Of a stretch of DNA of 64,000 nt, positions 18,737 to 27,013 are shown one piece after another. Both the position numbers and the translations under genes were made by a program. The stretch is taken from NCBI RefSeq assembly GCF_029953285.1, contig NZ_JASAOI010000060.1:1-64000 (forward strand), read 5' to 3'. The notes below the pieces were generated by a model. It ran no database searches. It was not told where the DNA came from and was given only the letters and a program-made list of their open reading frames with translations. The first letter of the stretch is position 1; the number at the start of each line of letters is the position of its first letter. The stretch is from Yinghuangia seranimata. GTDB lineage: Bacteria > Actinomycetota > Actinomycetes > Streptomycetales > Streptomycetaceae.

Positions 18737-18868
18737 TCAGCCCAGGGGGACGGCGCGACAGAGCGCGCTGGACAGCCGGCAGAGATCGACGTGCAGGCGC
18801 GCGACAAGGAGCGCGCCGGGTGCGGTGCCCGGGCCCTCGCTCGTCATGTCCATGCCTGCGTAACGCAT
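18737..18868 (-). CDS. Cys-containing leader peptide of the cysO-cysM unit
   Basis: A 43-residue peptide, MRYAGMDMTSEGPG at the start and ARLHVDLCRLSSALCRAVPLG at the end, the second part split by no gap. RLHVDLCR with downstream cysteine is the pattern of the short putative leader peptides found before sulfur-metabolism genes in streptomycetes and mycobacteria. Two cysteine codons sit at positions 30 and 37. Slow translation when cysteine is short would stall ribosomes there and alter the following leader RNA. A -10-like TAGCAT ends 6 nt before the ATG, suggesting a leaderless or nearly leaderless transcript. Confidence 0.75.
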   Translation of the reverse strand: MRYAGMDMTSEGPGTAPGALLVARLHVDLCRLSSALCRAVPLG

Positions 18869-18982
18869 ATCGTCATGCTAGCCATTCCGGGGCGGGCGAA
18901 TCGCTCCCCTCTCGCATGCTGGAACCATGAGTTCCGAATGCCGAGACGGGGCGAAGGGAGAAAGGCCTCGTACGGCCGCGAA

Positions 18983-19408
18983 TCAGTACGACTCGACGAC
19001 CTCGACGTCCTCTTCCGTGATGACGCCGTCGACGATCCGGTACGAACGGAACTCGAACGGCCCCGGCTCGTTCCCCGTCTCGCGGGTCGACACCAGGACG
19101 TAGTGGGCGTTCGGCTCGGACGCGTAGGAGACGTCGGTGCGCGACGGGTACGCCTCGGTCGCGGTGTGCGAATGGTAGATGACCACCGGCTCCTCGTCGC
19201 GGTCGTCCATCTCGCGGTAGAGCGCCAGCAGGTCGCCCGAGTCGAACTCGTAGAACGTGGGCGAGCGCGCCGCGTTCAGCATCGGGATGAACCGCTCGGG
19301 CCGGTCGCTGCCCTCGTGGCCCGCGACGACGCCGCAGGCCTCGTCGGGGTGGTCCGCGCGGGCGTGCGCGACGATCGCGTCGCGCAGTTCGGTGGTGATC
19401 CTCAGCAT
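18983..19408 (-). CDS. mec: JAMM-type CysO-cysteine peptidase (Mec)
   Basis: A 141-residue Mov34/MPN/PAD-1 zinc peptidase. The JAMM motif is intact: Glu24 in HPDEACGVV, then His79-x-His81-x7-Ser89-x2-Asp92 in YHSHTATEAYPSRTD. In M. tuberculosis Mec+ releases cysteine from the CysO-Cys adduct; here it may also remove the extra C-terminal Ala of CysO. The start at 19408 (MLRITTEL) fits homologues; the frame upstream is Pro/Arg-rich and unlikely. It precedes the leader peptide by about 115 bp. Confidence 0.92.
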   Translation of the reverse strand: MLRITTELRDAIVAHARADHPDEACGVVAGHEGSDRPERFIPMLNAARSPTFYEFDSGDLLALYREMDDRDEEPVVIYHSHTATEAYPSRTDVSYASEPNAHYVLVSTRETGNEPGPFEFRSYRIVDGVITEEDVEVVESY

Positions 19409-19523
19409 GCCCGAAGGGTATGCGCGCCCCGGCGGCCGCGGCACACCAGGGCGGCACGGCGCGCCCGCGCGGCGCCGCCCGTCCCCGGCGGCCTGCGCCC
19501 GCGGGGACGGCGCCGGCGGCCCG

Positions 19524-20120
19524 TCAGGGCGTCAGCGACTCGACGAGGGTCTCCTGGAGCATGCCGAGCCAGTGGTAGACGGCGAGCACCGCGAGGCGCG
19601 GGTCGTCCTCGTGCAGACCGCGGGCGTACTCGTCCAGGTCCTCGGTGACGCCCAGGTTGGTGCCGAGCGCGAGCCGCAGGTCGTTGATCGCGCCGAGCCA
19701 CGCCTGGGAGTGCTGCTCGTCGAGCACGATGTGGCCCTCGGCGCCGGCCGCGGCGATGTCGGTGCGCACGGTGCGCGCGTTGGCGCACTTGCGCTGGCGC
19801 AGGTCGTTCTCCGTGAAGCGGCGGAACTCGGCGGCGGCGCCCGGGTCGTCCTGGTAGGCGTCCGGCAGCAGACGGGCCAGCACCGGGTCGTCCGGCGTGG
19901 CCGGCGGCGGGGTGTCCGGCGCGTCGAGGCCGCCCCAGTCGAGGCCGTCGAGGCCGAGTTCGCGGGCGAGCGGGTCGTCGCTCGCGGCGTCCGCCGCGGG
20001 CTCGGGCGCGACCAGGTCGATGACCTGGCGGCACAGGTCCGCGAGCAGTTCGCCGTGCAGTTCGTCGAGGACGATCTCGGGGCGGCCCGACTTGCGTCCG
20101 CGTACGAAGTGGCCGTTCAC
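19524..20120 (-). CDS. DUF2017 domain protein
   Basis: A 198-residue soluble actinobacterial protein. Conserved blocks are LDELHGELLADLCRQVIDLV at the N-terminus, RLLPDAYQDDPGAAAEFRRF with TENDLRQRK in the middle, and the C-terminal WLGAINDLRLALGTNLGVTE. A Pro/Asp-rich linker occupies about residues 40-80. It always sits beside clpS in this group, 10 bp downstream here, which suggests a role in ClpS/ClpCP proteolysis, but none has been shown. Confidence 0.85.
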   Translation of the reverse strand: MNGHFVRGRKSGRPEIVLDELHGELLADLCRQVIDLVAPEPAADAASDDPLARELGLDGLDWGGLDAPDTPPPATPDDPVLARLLPDAYQDDPGAAAEFRRFTENDLRQRKCANARTVRTDIAAAGAEGHIVLDEQHSQAWLGAINDLRLALGTNLGVTEDLDEYARGLHEDDPRLAVLAVYHWLGMLQETLVESLTP

Positions 20121-20130
20121 CGGGCTCCCG

Positions 20131-20421
20131 TCACTTGTCGTGCTGCACGGTGGCCCACAGGCCGTAGCCGTGCATCGCCGAGACGTCGCGTTCCATCTCC
20201 TCGCGGGTGCCGTTGGAGACCACCGCGCGCCCCTTGTTGTGGACGTCGAGCATCAGCTTCTCGGCCTTTTTCTTCGGGTAACCGAAGTAGCTCTGGAACA
20301 CATACGTCACATAGGACATGAGGTTGATCGGATCGTTCCAGACGATGCAGACCCATGGCGTGTCGGGCAGGAGGACCTCGTCCGACTCAGGCTTCTCGAC
20401 CTCGATGGGCGCGACGCTCAT
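20131..20421 (-). CDS. clpS: ATP-dependent Clp protease adaptor ClpS
   Basis: A 96-residue N-end-rule adaptor that hands substrates with bulky N-terminal residues to ClpC/ClpA. The binding pocket motif is [15 protein letters not shown] (NDP conserved) and the helix [22 protein letters not shown]; the terminal YGLWATVQ is typical. Starts at 20421 (MSVAPIE) or 20430 (MGVMSV) are possible; 20421 is chosen on homologue length. A repeated 55-bp element is found 40 nt upstream of this start. Confidence 0.94.
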   Translation of the reverse strand: MSVAPIEVEKPESDEVLLPDTPWVCIVWNDPINLMSYVTYVFQSYFGYPKKKAEKLMLDVHNKGRAVVSNGTREEMERDVSAMHGYGLWATVQHDK

Positions 20422-20461
20422 GACCCCCATGCTCCCATCAGCCGGGATGTGCGGCGAACCT

Positions 20462-20517
20462 GCCCACCCGTCTCCCCCCACCGCCCATATTCGAGGGCGC
20501 TTCGCGCCCGCCCCTCA
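20462..20517 (-). repeat. Shared upstream element, clpS copy
   Basis: On the minus strand it reads GCGGGCGCGAAGCGCCCTCG, then AATATGGGCGGTGGGGGG, then AGACGGGTGGGC. It carries a GGGCGC-GAA-GCGCCC hairpin followed by a G-rich tract. A near-identical element at 45699-45752 lies the same 40 nt upstream of the DUF3039 gene start. Confidence 0.75.
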
Positions 20518-20555
20518 GGCCCCGCGAGTGTGCCGTGAAACACCCCCCGGATTAA

Positions 20556-20586
20556 TCGTCACTCTGACGAGTAGTGGTGCTATCCT
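20556..20586 (+). promoter_or_regulatory. Putative pncB promoter/operator
   Basis: TCGTCA-CTC-TGACGA at 20556-20570 is a perfect 6-bp inverted repeat 22 nt before the pncB start, followed by a -10-like TATCCT six nt before the ATG, which suggests a leaderless transcript. A repressor site for NAD control (NrtR-like) is a guess from gene function only. Confidence 0.35.
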
Positions 20587-20592
20587 CGCGGT

Positions 20593-21897
20593 ATGAACGC
20601 TCTGGGGACCACCGCGCTGCTGACCGACCACTACGAACTCACCATGGTCGAGGCCGCGCTGCGCAGCGGCGCGGCACACCGCCGCTCGGTGTTCGAGGTC
20701 TTCGCGCGCCGGCTGCCCGAGGGCCGCCGCTACGGCGTCGTCGCCGGCACCGGCCGCCTCCTCGACGCGATCGAGGCGTTCCGGTTCGACGACGAGACGC
20801 TGGCCTTCCTGGCCGAGCGCCGCGTCGTCGGGCCCGAGACCCTCGCCTTCCTCGCCGACTACCGGTTCCGCGGCGACATCCACGGCTACGCCGAGGGCGA
20901 GTGCTGGTTCCCCGGCTCGCCGATCCTGGTCGTCGAGGGCACCTTCGCCGAGGCCGTGCTGCTGGAGACGCTGATCCTCTCCGTGCTCAACCACGACTGC
21001 GCCGTCGCCGCGGCGGCCTCCCGTATGACGTCCGCGGCGGCCGGGCGGCCGTGCGTGGAGATGGGGTCCCGGCGCACCCACGAGCAGTCCGCCGTCGCCG
21101 CGGCGCGCGCCGCGTACATCGCGGGCTTCGCGAGCACGTCCAACCTTCGCGCGGGGCAGGCGTTCGGCATCCCGACGCTGGGCACCAGCGCGCACGCGTT
21201 CACGCTGCTGCACGACAACGAGCGCGACGCGTTCGGCGCGCAGATCGCCGCGCTCGGCAAGGACACGACGCTGCTGGTCGACACGTACGACGTCGCCGAG
21301 GCGGTGCGCACCGCGGTCGAGCTCGCCGGCCCCGAACTGGGCGCGGTGCGGCTGGACTCCGGCGACCTGTTGCTGCTCGCCCACCGGGTCCGGCGGCAGC
21401 TCGACGAGCTCGGCGCCGACCGGACGCGCATCGTGGTCACCAGCGACCTCGACGAGTACGCGATCGCGGCACTGCGGGCGGCGCCGGTGGACGCGTACGG
21501 CGTGGGCACGCAGCTCGTGACGGGCAGCGGCCACCCGACGGCGTCCCTCGTCTACAAGCTGGTCGCCCGCGCGGTCGGCGACGACCCCGACGCGCCGCTG
21601 GTCTCCGTCGCGAAGAAGTCCCCCGGCAAGCCGAGCCACGGCGGCCGCAAGACCGCGCTGCGGTCCTACGACGCGGACGGTGTGGCGGAGGCCGAGGTGC
21701 TGCGGACCGGCGCGACCGGGCCGATCGGTCCCGAACTGCGGGAACTGCTCGTGCCGTTGGTCGTCGGCGGCGAGGTCGTGGGCCGCGAGCCGCTCGACGA
21801 GGCCCGCGACCGGCACGAGCGGGTGCGTGCGGAACTTCCGCTGTCCGCTACCCAGTTGTCCCGCGGCGACGCGGTGATCCCGACCATCTACGAGTGA
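20593..21897 (+). CDS. pncB: Nicotinate phosphoribosyltransferase
   Basis: A 434-residue enzyme that makes nicotinate mononucleotide from nicotinate and PRPP in NAD salvage. Signatures: TALLTDHYELTMVEAALRSG at the start, MGSRRTHEQSAVAAARAAYI, FASTSNLRAGQAFGIPTLGT, VRLDSGDLLLLA, and VGTQLVTGSGHPTASLVYKL, the last containing the PRPP-binding GT/S residues. Full length. It is followed 20 bp later by pncA, so nicotinamide is deamidated and used in one operon. Confidence 0.95.
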   Translation: MNALGTTALLTDHYELTMVEAALRSGAAHRRSVFEVFARRLPEGRRYGVVAGTGRLLDAIEAFRFDDETLAFLAERRVVGPETLAFLADYRFRGDIHGYAEGECWFPGSPILVVEGTFAEAVLLETLILSVLNHDCAVAAAASRMTSAAAGRPCVEMGSRRTHEQSAVAAARAAYIAGFASTSNLRAGQAFGIPTLGTSAHAFTLLHDNERDAFGAQIAALGKDTTLLVDTYDVAEAVRTAVELAGPELGAVRLDSGDLLLLAHRVRRQLDELGADRTRIVVTSDLDEYAIAALRAAPVDAYGVGTQLVTGSGHPTASLVYKLVARAVGDDPDAPLVSVAKKSPGKPSHGGRKTALRSYDADGVAEAEVLRTGATGPIGPELRELLVPLVVGGEVVGREPLDEARDRHERVRAELPLSATQLSRGDAVIPTIYE

Positions 21898-21917
21898 CGG
21901 AACGAGGAGTGGACGGC

Positions 21918-22553
21918 ATGACCCGAGCACTGATCGTCGTCGACGTGCAGAACGACTTCTGCGAGGGCGGCAGCCTGGCGGTCGAAGGAGGCGCGGCCGT
22001 CGCCGCGGCGATCCGCGCGCACGTTGCGGGGAACGCGGCCGAGCAGCCGCCGGACCCGGTCCACCAGCGGCCCGACGCGCCGGCGTACGCCCACATCGTC
22101 GCGACGCGCGACCACCACCTCGACCCGGGTTCGCACTTCTCCGCGGCGCCTGACTACGTGGACACCTGGCCGCCGCACTGCGTGGCGGGCACCGAAGGCG
22201 CCGAGTTCCACCCGGAGTTCGCCCCGGCGGTCGAGGACGGCCACATCGAGGCCGTGTTCTCCAAGGGCGCCCACGCGGCCGCTTACAGCGGCTTCGAGGG
22301 GGCGACCGACGACGGCACGGGGCTCACGACGTGGCTCCGCGCCCGCGGCGTGACGGACGTCGACGTCGTGGGCATCGCCACGGATCACTGCGTCCGCGCC
22401 ACCGCCTTGGACGCGGCCCGGGAGGGCTTCGCGACCCGCGTGCTGCTCGACCTGACCGCGGGTGTCGCGGCCGAGTCCACGACCCGCGCCCTGGAGGAAC
22501 TCCGGGCAGCAGGCGTCGCTCTGACGGGCGACCCCGTCGTCCCGACCGCCTGA
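21918..22553 (+). CDS. pncA: Nicotinamidase / isochorismatase family hydrolase
   Basis: A 211-residue nicotinamidase that converts nicotinamide to nicotinate. Catalytic residues are visible: Asp9 in IVVDVQNDFCEGGSL, Lys in AVFSKGAHAAAYSGFEG, and the nucleophile Cys in GIATDHCVRATALDA; the metal site is DHHLDPGSHF. The start at 21918 has GAGGAG nine nt upstream. It lies 20 bp after pncB. A short insertion (about AEQPPDPVHQRPDAPAYA) enlarges the loop before the metal site. Confidence 0.94.
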   Translation: MTRALIVVDVQNDFCEGGSLAVEGGAAVAAAIRAHVAGNAAEQPPDPVHQRPDAPAYAHIVATRDHHLDPGSHFSAAPDYVDTWPPHCVAGTEGAEFHPEFAPAVEDGHIEAVFSKGAHAAAYSGFEGATDDGTGLTTWLRARGVTDVDVVGIATDHCVRATALDAAREGFATRVLLDLTAGVAAESTTRALEELRAAGVALTGDPVVPTA

Positions 22554-22605
22554 CCCGGTCCGGGCCCGACGGCGCGGGCGCGTCGTCGGGCCCGCGCTCG
22601 TCGGG

Positions 22606-24654
22606 TCAGTGGCTCGGGCCGATCGTCAGTCTCACCGCGTCGCCGGTGCGGGCCGGGGTGTCGACGGTCATGTGGATGCCGGCCTCGGCGACCTTGACGC
22701 CGGCGAGGGGGGCTCGGGGGGACCAGTACGGGGTGCGGTCGTCGAAGACCGGGTTGCCGGGGCGGGCCGGGAGGGGCGCCTGGCCGCCGGCCTGGTTCAG
22801 GAGGATCGGGTCGGTCCTGTCGGTGGCGGCTGTGAACGGGGCGTCGAAGAGCGCGAGGCGGGCCCGGGCGGCGGCGTCGTCCACGAGGAGCGGTTCGGAG
22901 TGGGCGTCGACCGGCAGGATCAGGCCCTCGCCCGGGTGGTCGGCGACGTCGTTGTCCTCGTAGGAGGTGTCCCACAGCCACACGAGGACGCCGCTGCCGT
23001 ACGGGAAGTAGCCCGATTCCGGGGTCGACGCCTGGCCGTCGTAGGGGCCGGTGCGCAGGGACGCGTCGGTGCCCAGGTACTGGCGGTTCTCGACGACGTA
23101 CCAGCGGGCCTTCGCCGAGTCCTTGCGGCCCGGGAGCGGGATCACGATCGCCTGCGGGTCGCCGGTCGACTGCAACGGGGCCAGCATTATCGACGTGGTC
23201 GCGGTCGGGTCGGCGATCATCCAGTCGAGCCAGCCCAGTTGCAGCCGGTCCCACGCCGACAGCGAGCCCGGGGCCGTGCCCAGGCCCGACTTGCCGTCGC
23301 TGAGGTAGCCGGACAGACCCATGAGGGACCAGAACGCGACCGGGGAGCCACTTGAGGTGTCCTTGCGGTCGTAGAGGTCGGGCAGGCCGAGGTCGTGGCC
23401 GAACTCGTGGGCGATGACGCCGAGTCCGCCGTTCTCGGCCTGGAGGGTGTAGTCGCCGGCCCACATGTTGCTGTTGCCGACGCGGGTGCCGCCCGCGAGG
23501 TTTCCGGGCGGACCGGCGCGGCCGGCCTGGTCGCCGTACGCGTACCAGCGGTGTGACCAGAGCGCGTTGGTGCCCTGCGCGCCGCCGCCCGCGGCCTCGT
23601 CGACACCGGCCTTCACGATCTCCAGGTGGTCGATGTACCCGTCGGGTTCGTCGAACTTGCCGTTGTGGTTGTGGTCGTCGCGGTCCCATACGTCGTAGGG
23701 CGCCAGGGCGTCGGCGATCTGCTTGTCCGTCAGCCCCTCGGCGACGCGGTCGGCGTACCACTGGTTCATCGCGTCGCGGACGAGGTCCCAGGCGTTGGTG
23801 CACACCACGGCGCCGCAGTAGTTGCTGCCGTAGCGGGCCTCGTTCCACTGCACGCGGACCCAGTCGGTGAGATTGCCCTCGACCTCCATACGCCCGGACG
23901 ACTGGGCCCGGTAATGGGTGACGAGCGAGGGCCCTTTCGAGCCGTCCCCGAAGAACACGTTGCGGAAGTAGTCGCGGTCGAAGTGCCGCGTCCACACGGT
24001 GTTGTGGTCGACGCTGCGGTCGGGCGCGGGGATGGTGTCGTGCCGCGGCCCCGGCACGCCGCCGTAGGTGGCCTGGCCGCCGCGGCCCGCGGAGGACCCG
24101 TCCGAGCCGTCGGAGGCGTTGGTGGTGTTGCCGTCGACGCGGTCGCCGAACTCCACCAGGATCACGAACACCTTGGCCCGCGTCGGCGGCCGCAGCTCCA
24201 CCTTGGGCCCGCCCGGCAGGGTGACGACGTCCGGGGCCGTGTGGGGTCCGGCGCCCCGGCTCTGGGACGACTGCATGACGGAGTTGACCGCCGCGGCGCG
24301 CCGGGCCTTGCGGCGGTCGGTGAACGGGCCCGGCAGGTCGTCGCCGGGGGTACCGGGTCCGGCGGCCGCGGCGGGCGTCCTCGGCCCCGGCTGCGGGACG
24401 GGCGCCGCCTCGCGGGCCCGTGCGTCCCAGTACCCGCGCGAGCCCTGCACGACGCCCGGCAGGTCCCCGCCGTCCTGGCCGCTGGTGGCGCGCACGTCGT
24501 CGTCGGACTCCAGGCCCGGCACCGCCAGCAGGCAGCAGGCGAGTCCCGCGACCGCCGCCACGGCCACGGCGCGCGCCGTCCGCCGTCGGCCGCGCCGCCG
24601 CGGGCGCCGTCCGCCGTCGGGGGGTTGTCCCGGGTCTCTGCCCAAGGAGCCCAT
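22606..24654 (-). CDS. M6-family secreted metalloprotease (immune inhibitor A-like)
   Basis: A 682-residue secreted zinc protease. After an Arg-rich start there is a hydrophobic signal segment (VAVAAVAGLACCLLAVPG), a propeptide and the M6 catalytic domain: VFVILVEFGDR, then the zinc motif VIAHEFGHDLGLPDLYD (HExxHxxGxxD) at about residues 415-431, and FWSLMGLSGYL downstream containing the Met-turn. The C-terminus is a beta-rich domain. The family degrades host or environmental proteins. Start 24654 has GGAGG five nt upstream. Confidence 0.9.
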   Translation of the reverse strand: MGSLGRDPGQPPDGGRRPRRRGRRRTARAVAVAAVAGLACCLLAVPGLESDDDVRATSGQDGGDLPGVVQGSRGYWDARAREAAPVPQPGPRTPAAAAGPGTPGDDLPGPFTDRRKARRAAAVNSVMQSSQSRGAGPHTAPDVVTLPGGPKVELRPPTRAKVFVILVEFGDRVDGNTTNASDGSDGSSAGRGGQATYGGVPGPRHDTIPAPDRSVDHNTVWTRHFDRDYFRNVFFGDGSKGPSLVTHYRAQSSGRMEVEGNLTDWVRVQWNEARYGSNYCGAVVCTNAWDLVRDAMNQWYADRVAEGLTDKQIADALAPYDVWDRDDHNHNGKFDEPDGYIDHLEIVKAGVDEAAGGGAQGTNALWSHRWYAYGDQAGRAGPPGNLAGGTRVGNSNMWAGDYTLQAENGGLGVIAHEFGHDLGLPDLYDRKDTSSGSPVAFWSLMGLSGYLSDGKSGLGTAPGSLSAWDRLQLGWLDWMIADPTATTSIMLAPLQSTGDPQAIVIPLPGRKDSAKARWYVVENRQYLGTDASLRTGPYDGQASTPESGYFPYGSGVLVWLWDTSYEDNDVADHPGEGLILPVDAHSEPLLVDDAAARARLALFDAPFTAATDRTDPILLNQAGGQAPLPARPGNPVFDDRTPYWSPRAPLAGVKVAEAGIHMTVDTPARTGDAVRLTIGPSH

Positions 24655-24889
24655 GTCGCCTCCGTGTTCGTTCTGCGCCGCGGTGGGGAACGCCTACGGC
24701 AAGCGGACAACCGTCCGCCCGATCACCACGGATCCCGGCCGGATCCACGGGCGGCGCCCCGCTCCCGCCGCCACCCGGCGGAGTTGGCGCGTACTCCTCC
24801 CGTGGGACGCGCCTCGCGTGCGTGCGCAGTACCGTGGCCCGAGGGCCCGGGCGACGAGGACCCGGCCGAGGCGGGGAGGTGGGCCGGCC

Positions 24890-25117
24890 GTGAACCGACT
24901 CGACATCACCCATCTGTCGTTCGGAGCGTTGGTTGCGATTACCGCGACCGCACTCTTCCTAGTGCTTTCCGGGACGAGGTCCACGGGCGGTGCCGCCGCG
25001 GCGGCCGCGCTGGGCATCGTCCTCGGGACGCTCACTACCCTGCGCCGGACACGGACTCCGGTGCGCCCCAGGACCCTTCGCAACCGGGACGCTGCGCCGC
25101 CGGACCGCCGGCGCTAG
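24890..25117 (+). CDS. Small predicted membrane protein
   Basis: A 75-residue protein with two hydrophobic segments (FGALVAITATALFLVLSG and AAAAAALGIVLGTLTTL) followed by an Arg-rich tail. The GTG start at 24890 is preceded by GGGGAGG at the right distance. No family recognised. The longer open frame upstream crosses the M6 protease gene antisense and is discarded. It is divergent from the M6 protease and convergent with the RDD gene. Confidence 0.55.
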   Translation: MNRLDITHLSFGALVAITATALFLVLSGTRSTGGAAAAAALGIVLGTLTTLRRTRTPVRPRTLRNRDAAPPDRRR

Positions 25118-25240
25118 TGTCACCGGGCGCGTCGCGCCCTGGGTTTCGACCGGTGTGCCGGGCCGCCCAGCGGTCCGGCACACCGCGTTCCCGGGCCCAC
25201 GAGGGTCGTTTTCCGGTCGGACCCACGGGCTCCTCCCCCG

Positions 25241-25936
25241 TCAGATCCGGATGACCGTCGTGTTCGCGGCCTTGTCGTGCAGGCACTGCTGCCACGGCTG
25301 GTCCCACGTGTGCCACAGCTGGTCGACGATCCAGAACACGATGCCCGCGCACGGCACGATGGGCGGCAGCGAGTACACCGCGGCGCGGGTCCAGGCGGGC
25401 GAGCCGTGGATGGAGCCGCCGTCGGCGACCCGCACGACGCGGATGTGCATCACGATCTTGCCGAGCGTCTGGCCGTTGTAGTTGAGCATCGAGCCCTCGT
25501 ACAGGAAGTACAGGAGCAGGGCCACGGTGCCCGCGCCGATCTCCTTGCCGAAGCTCACGTTGTCGGTGTCGCTGCCGACGAACGCGAAGAAGACCGCCAC
25601 TTCGATCACGAAGAACACGACGAAGTCGACCAGCCGCGCGACGAACCGCTTGCCGCTGCCCGCGAGGGTCGGCCCGGCCTGGTACTGGCTGTAGTCGCCG
25701 GGCGGGGGCGGCATCTGGCCGTAGGGGCCGCCGCCGTAAGGAGGCTGGCCGCCGGGCGGAGGCGCACCGCCGGGCGGCGGCTGGCCGTACGGCGGCTGCG
25801 GTCCGCCCGGGGGCGGCTCCTGGCCCGGTGGCGGCTGGCCGTAGGAAGGCGGCTGCTCACCGCCGTACGGCGGCTGCCGCCCCGGCTCCTGCGGCTTCCC
25901 GAACGGGTCGGGCGGAGGCGGTTCGCTGCTGCTCAT
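25241..25936 (-). CDS. RDD-family membrane protein with Pro/Gly-rich N-terminus
   Basis: A 231-residue protein. The first 95 residues are a Pro/Gly/Gln/Tyr repeat (GQPPPGGAPPPGGQPPYG and variants), likely disordered and cytoplasmic. The RDD domain follows: KRFVARLVDFVVFFVIEVAV, LYEGSMLNYNGQTLGKIVMH and PPIVPCAGIVFWIVDQLWH, three transmembrane segments. RDD proteins in other bacteria move ions or are part of envelope complexes; the role here is unknown. The neighbouring gene encodes a second RDD protein. Confidence 0.85.
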   Translation of the reverse strand: MSSSEPPPPDPFGKPQEPGRQPPYGGEQPPSYGQPPPGQEPPPGGPQPPYGQPPPGGAPPPGGQPPYGGGPYGQMPPPPGDYSQYQAGPTLAGSGKRFVARLVDFVVFFVIEVAVFFAFVGSDTDNVSFGKEIGAGTVALLLYFLYEGSMLNYNGQTLGKIVMHIRVVRVADGGSIHGSPAWTRAAVYSLPPIVPCAGIVFWIVDQLWHTWDQPWQQCLHDKAANTTVIRI

Positions 25937-26041
25937 ACCGCACAGTAAAAGTGAGCTTTAGTACTTTTATCGGTATTGGTCCGAAAGAGGGCATGGCGCG
26001 CCGGGCCACGGGTGACGCGCCGTCAGCCATTCCGCCGAAGG

Positions 26042-26956
26042 TCAGCCGTCCCCCGCGACGAACGTCCGCGCCGCCTTGTCGTGCCACCCCTGCCGCCACG
26101 GCTTGTCGAACGCGGCCCGCACCATCCCGATGACGCCGACCACCAGCAGCCCCGGCACGCTGAACACCAGCCACCGCATCAGCGACTGCCGGAACCCGGG
26201 CAGGTCGTGGCTGTCGATGTCCACGACGCGCAGGCCGAACAGCGTCTTGCCGAGCGAGCGGCCCCACCGCCACGTCGGCAGCGCCTCGTACACCAGCATG
26301 GCCAGCAGGACCGAGCCGACCACGGCCCCGCCCGCCAGCGCGGTGCGGCCGTCGAGCAGCCACACGGTCTCGGTGCGGCCCTCGTAGCGGATGCGGTGCA
26401 CGCGGTCGCGCAGATGGTCGATCGCGGGCGGCACCATGACGATGGCGACGCCGACACCCACCGCGATCGGGACCAGCAGGTCGGCGATCCGCGCGAGCAG
26501 CCGGCGCACGAGCGGCGCCGGGGAGCGCGACGCCGTCGCGAACAGGTCGTTGCGGGGCGGCGGGATGAACGCGTCCGCCGGCTTGGCCGCGGCCGGCGCG
26601 CCCGAGGCGGCGGCCGCCGCGGCGCTGACCCGCGGGTCCCACGCCGGCTCGGCCGCCGGCTGCCCGGGGAACCCGGGAGCGGGCGCGTTCGGGTCGATCG
26701 GCACCGACTGCGCGGCGATCACCTCGCCCTGGATGACCCGCCCCTGGGCCTGGAACGACGGGTCCCCGCCGCCGGCGTCGGCCGTGCCGCCCGCGTGCCC
26801 CCGGGGGTCGCCGGGCGTCGCCGAGGGCTGCTCGAACTCCCCTGAGGGACGACTGGAGTCCGCCACCCAGGCGGCACCGTCCCAGTAACGGACATACCCG
26901 GGGTACTCCGGATCCGGATACCACCCGGGAACGGGAATCGACGCGTTCGAGGACAT
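26042..26956 (-). CDS. RDD-family membrane protein with N-terminal DUF2510 domain
   Basis: A 304-residue protein. It begins with a DUF2510 module (PVPGWYPDPEYPGYVRYWDG followed by AAWV), a short tryptophan-rich motif often found in front of actinobacterial membrane proteins, then a low-complexity Ala/Pro linker and an RDD domain (VRRLLARIADLLVPIAVGVG, RWGRSLGKTLFGLRVVDID, and a C-terminal helix LVFSVPGLLVVGVIGM). It lies 105 bp upstream of the first RDD gene in the same direction; the two may form one unit. Confidence 0.85.
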   Translation of the reverse strand: MSSNASIPVPGWYPDPEYPGYVRYWDGAAWVADSSRPSGEFEQPSATPGDPRGHAGGTADAGGGDPSFQAQGRVIQGEVIAAQSVPIDPNAPAPGFPGQPAAEPAWDPRVSAAAAAASGAPAAAKPADAFIPPPRNDLFATASRSPAPLVRRLLARIADLLVPIAVGVGVAIVMVPPAIDHLRDRVHRIRYEGRTETVWLLDGRTALAGGAVVGSVLLAMLVYEALPTWRWGRSLGKTLFGLRVVDIDSHDLPGFRQSLMRWLVFSVPGLLVVGVIGMVRAAFDKPWRQGWHDKAARTFVAGDG

Positions 26957-27013
26957 GCCCGAATCTTGCCGTACGCCGCGCCCGGCCGTCGGCGCTCCCC
27001 CACACTTGGCGGC

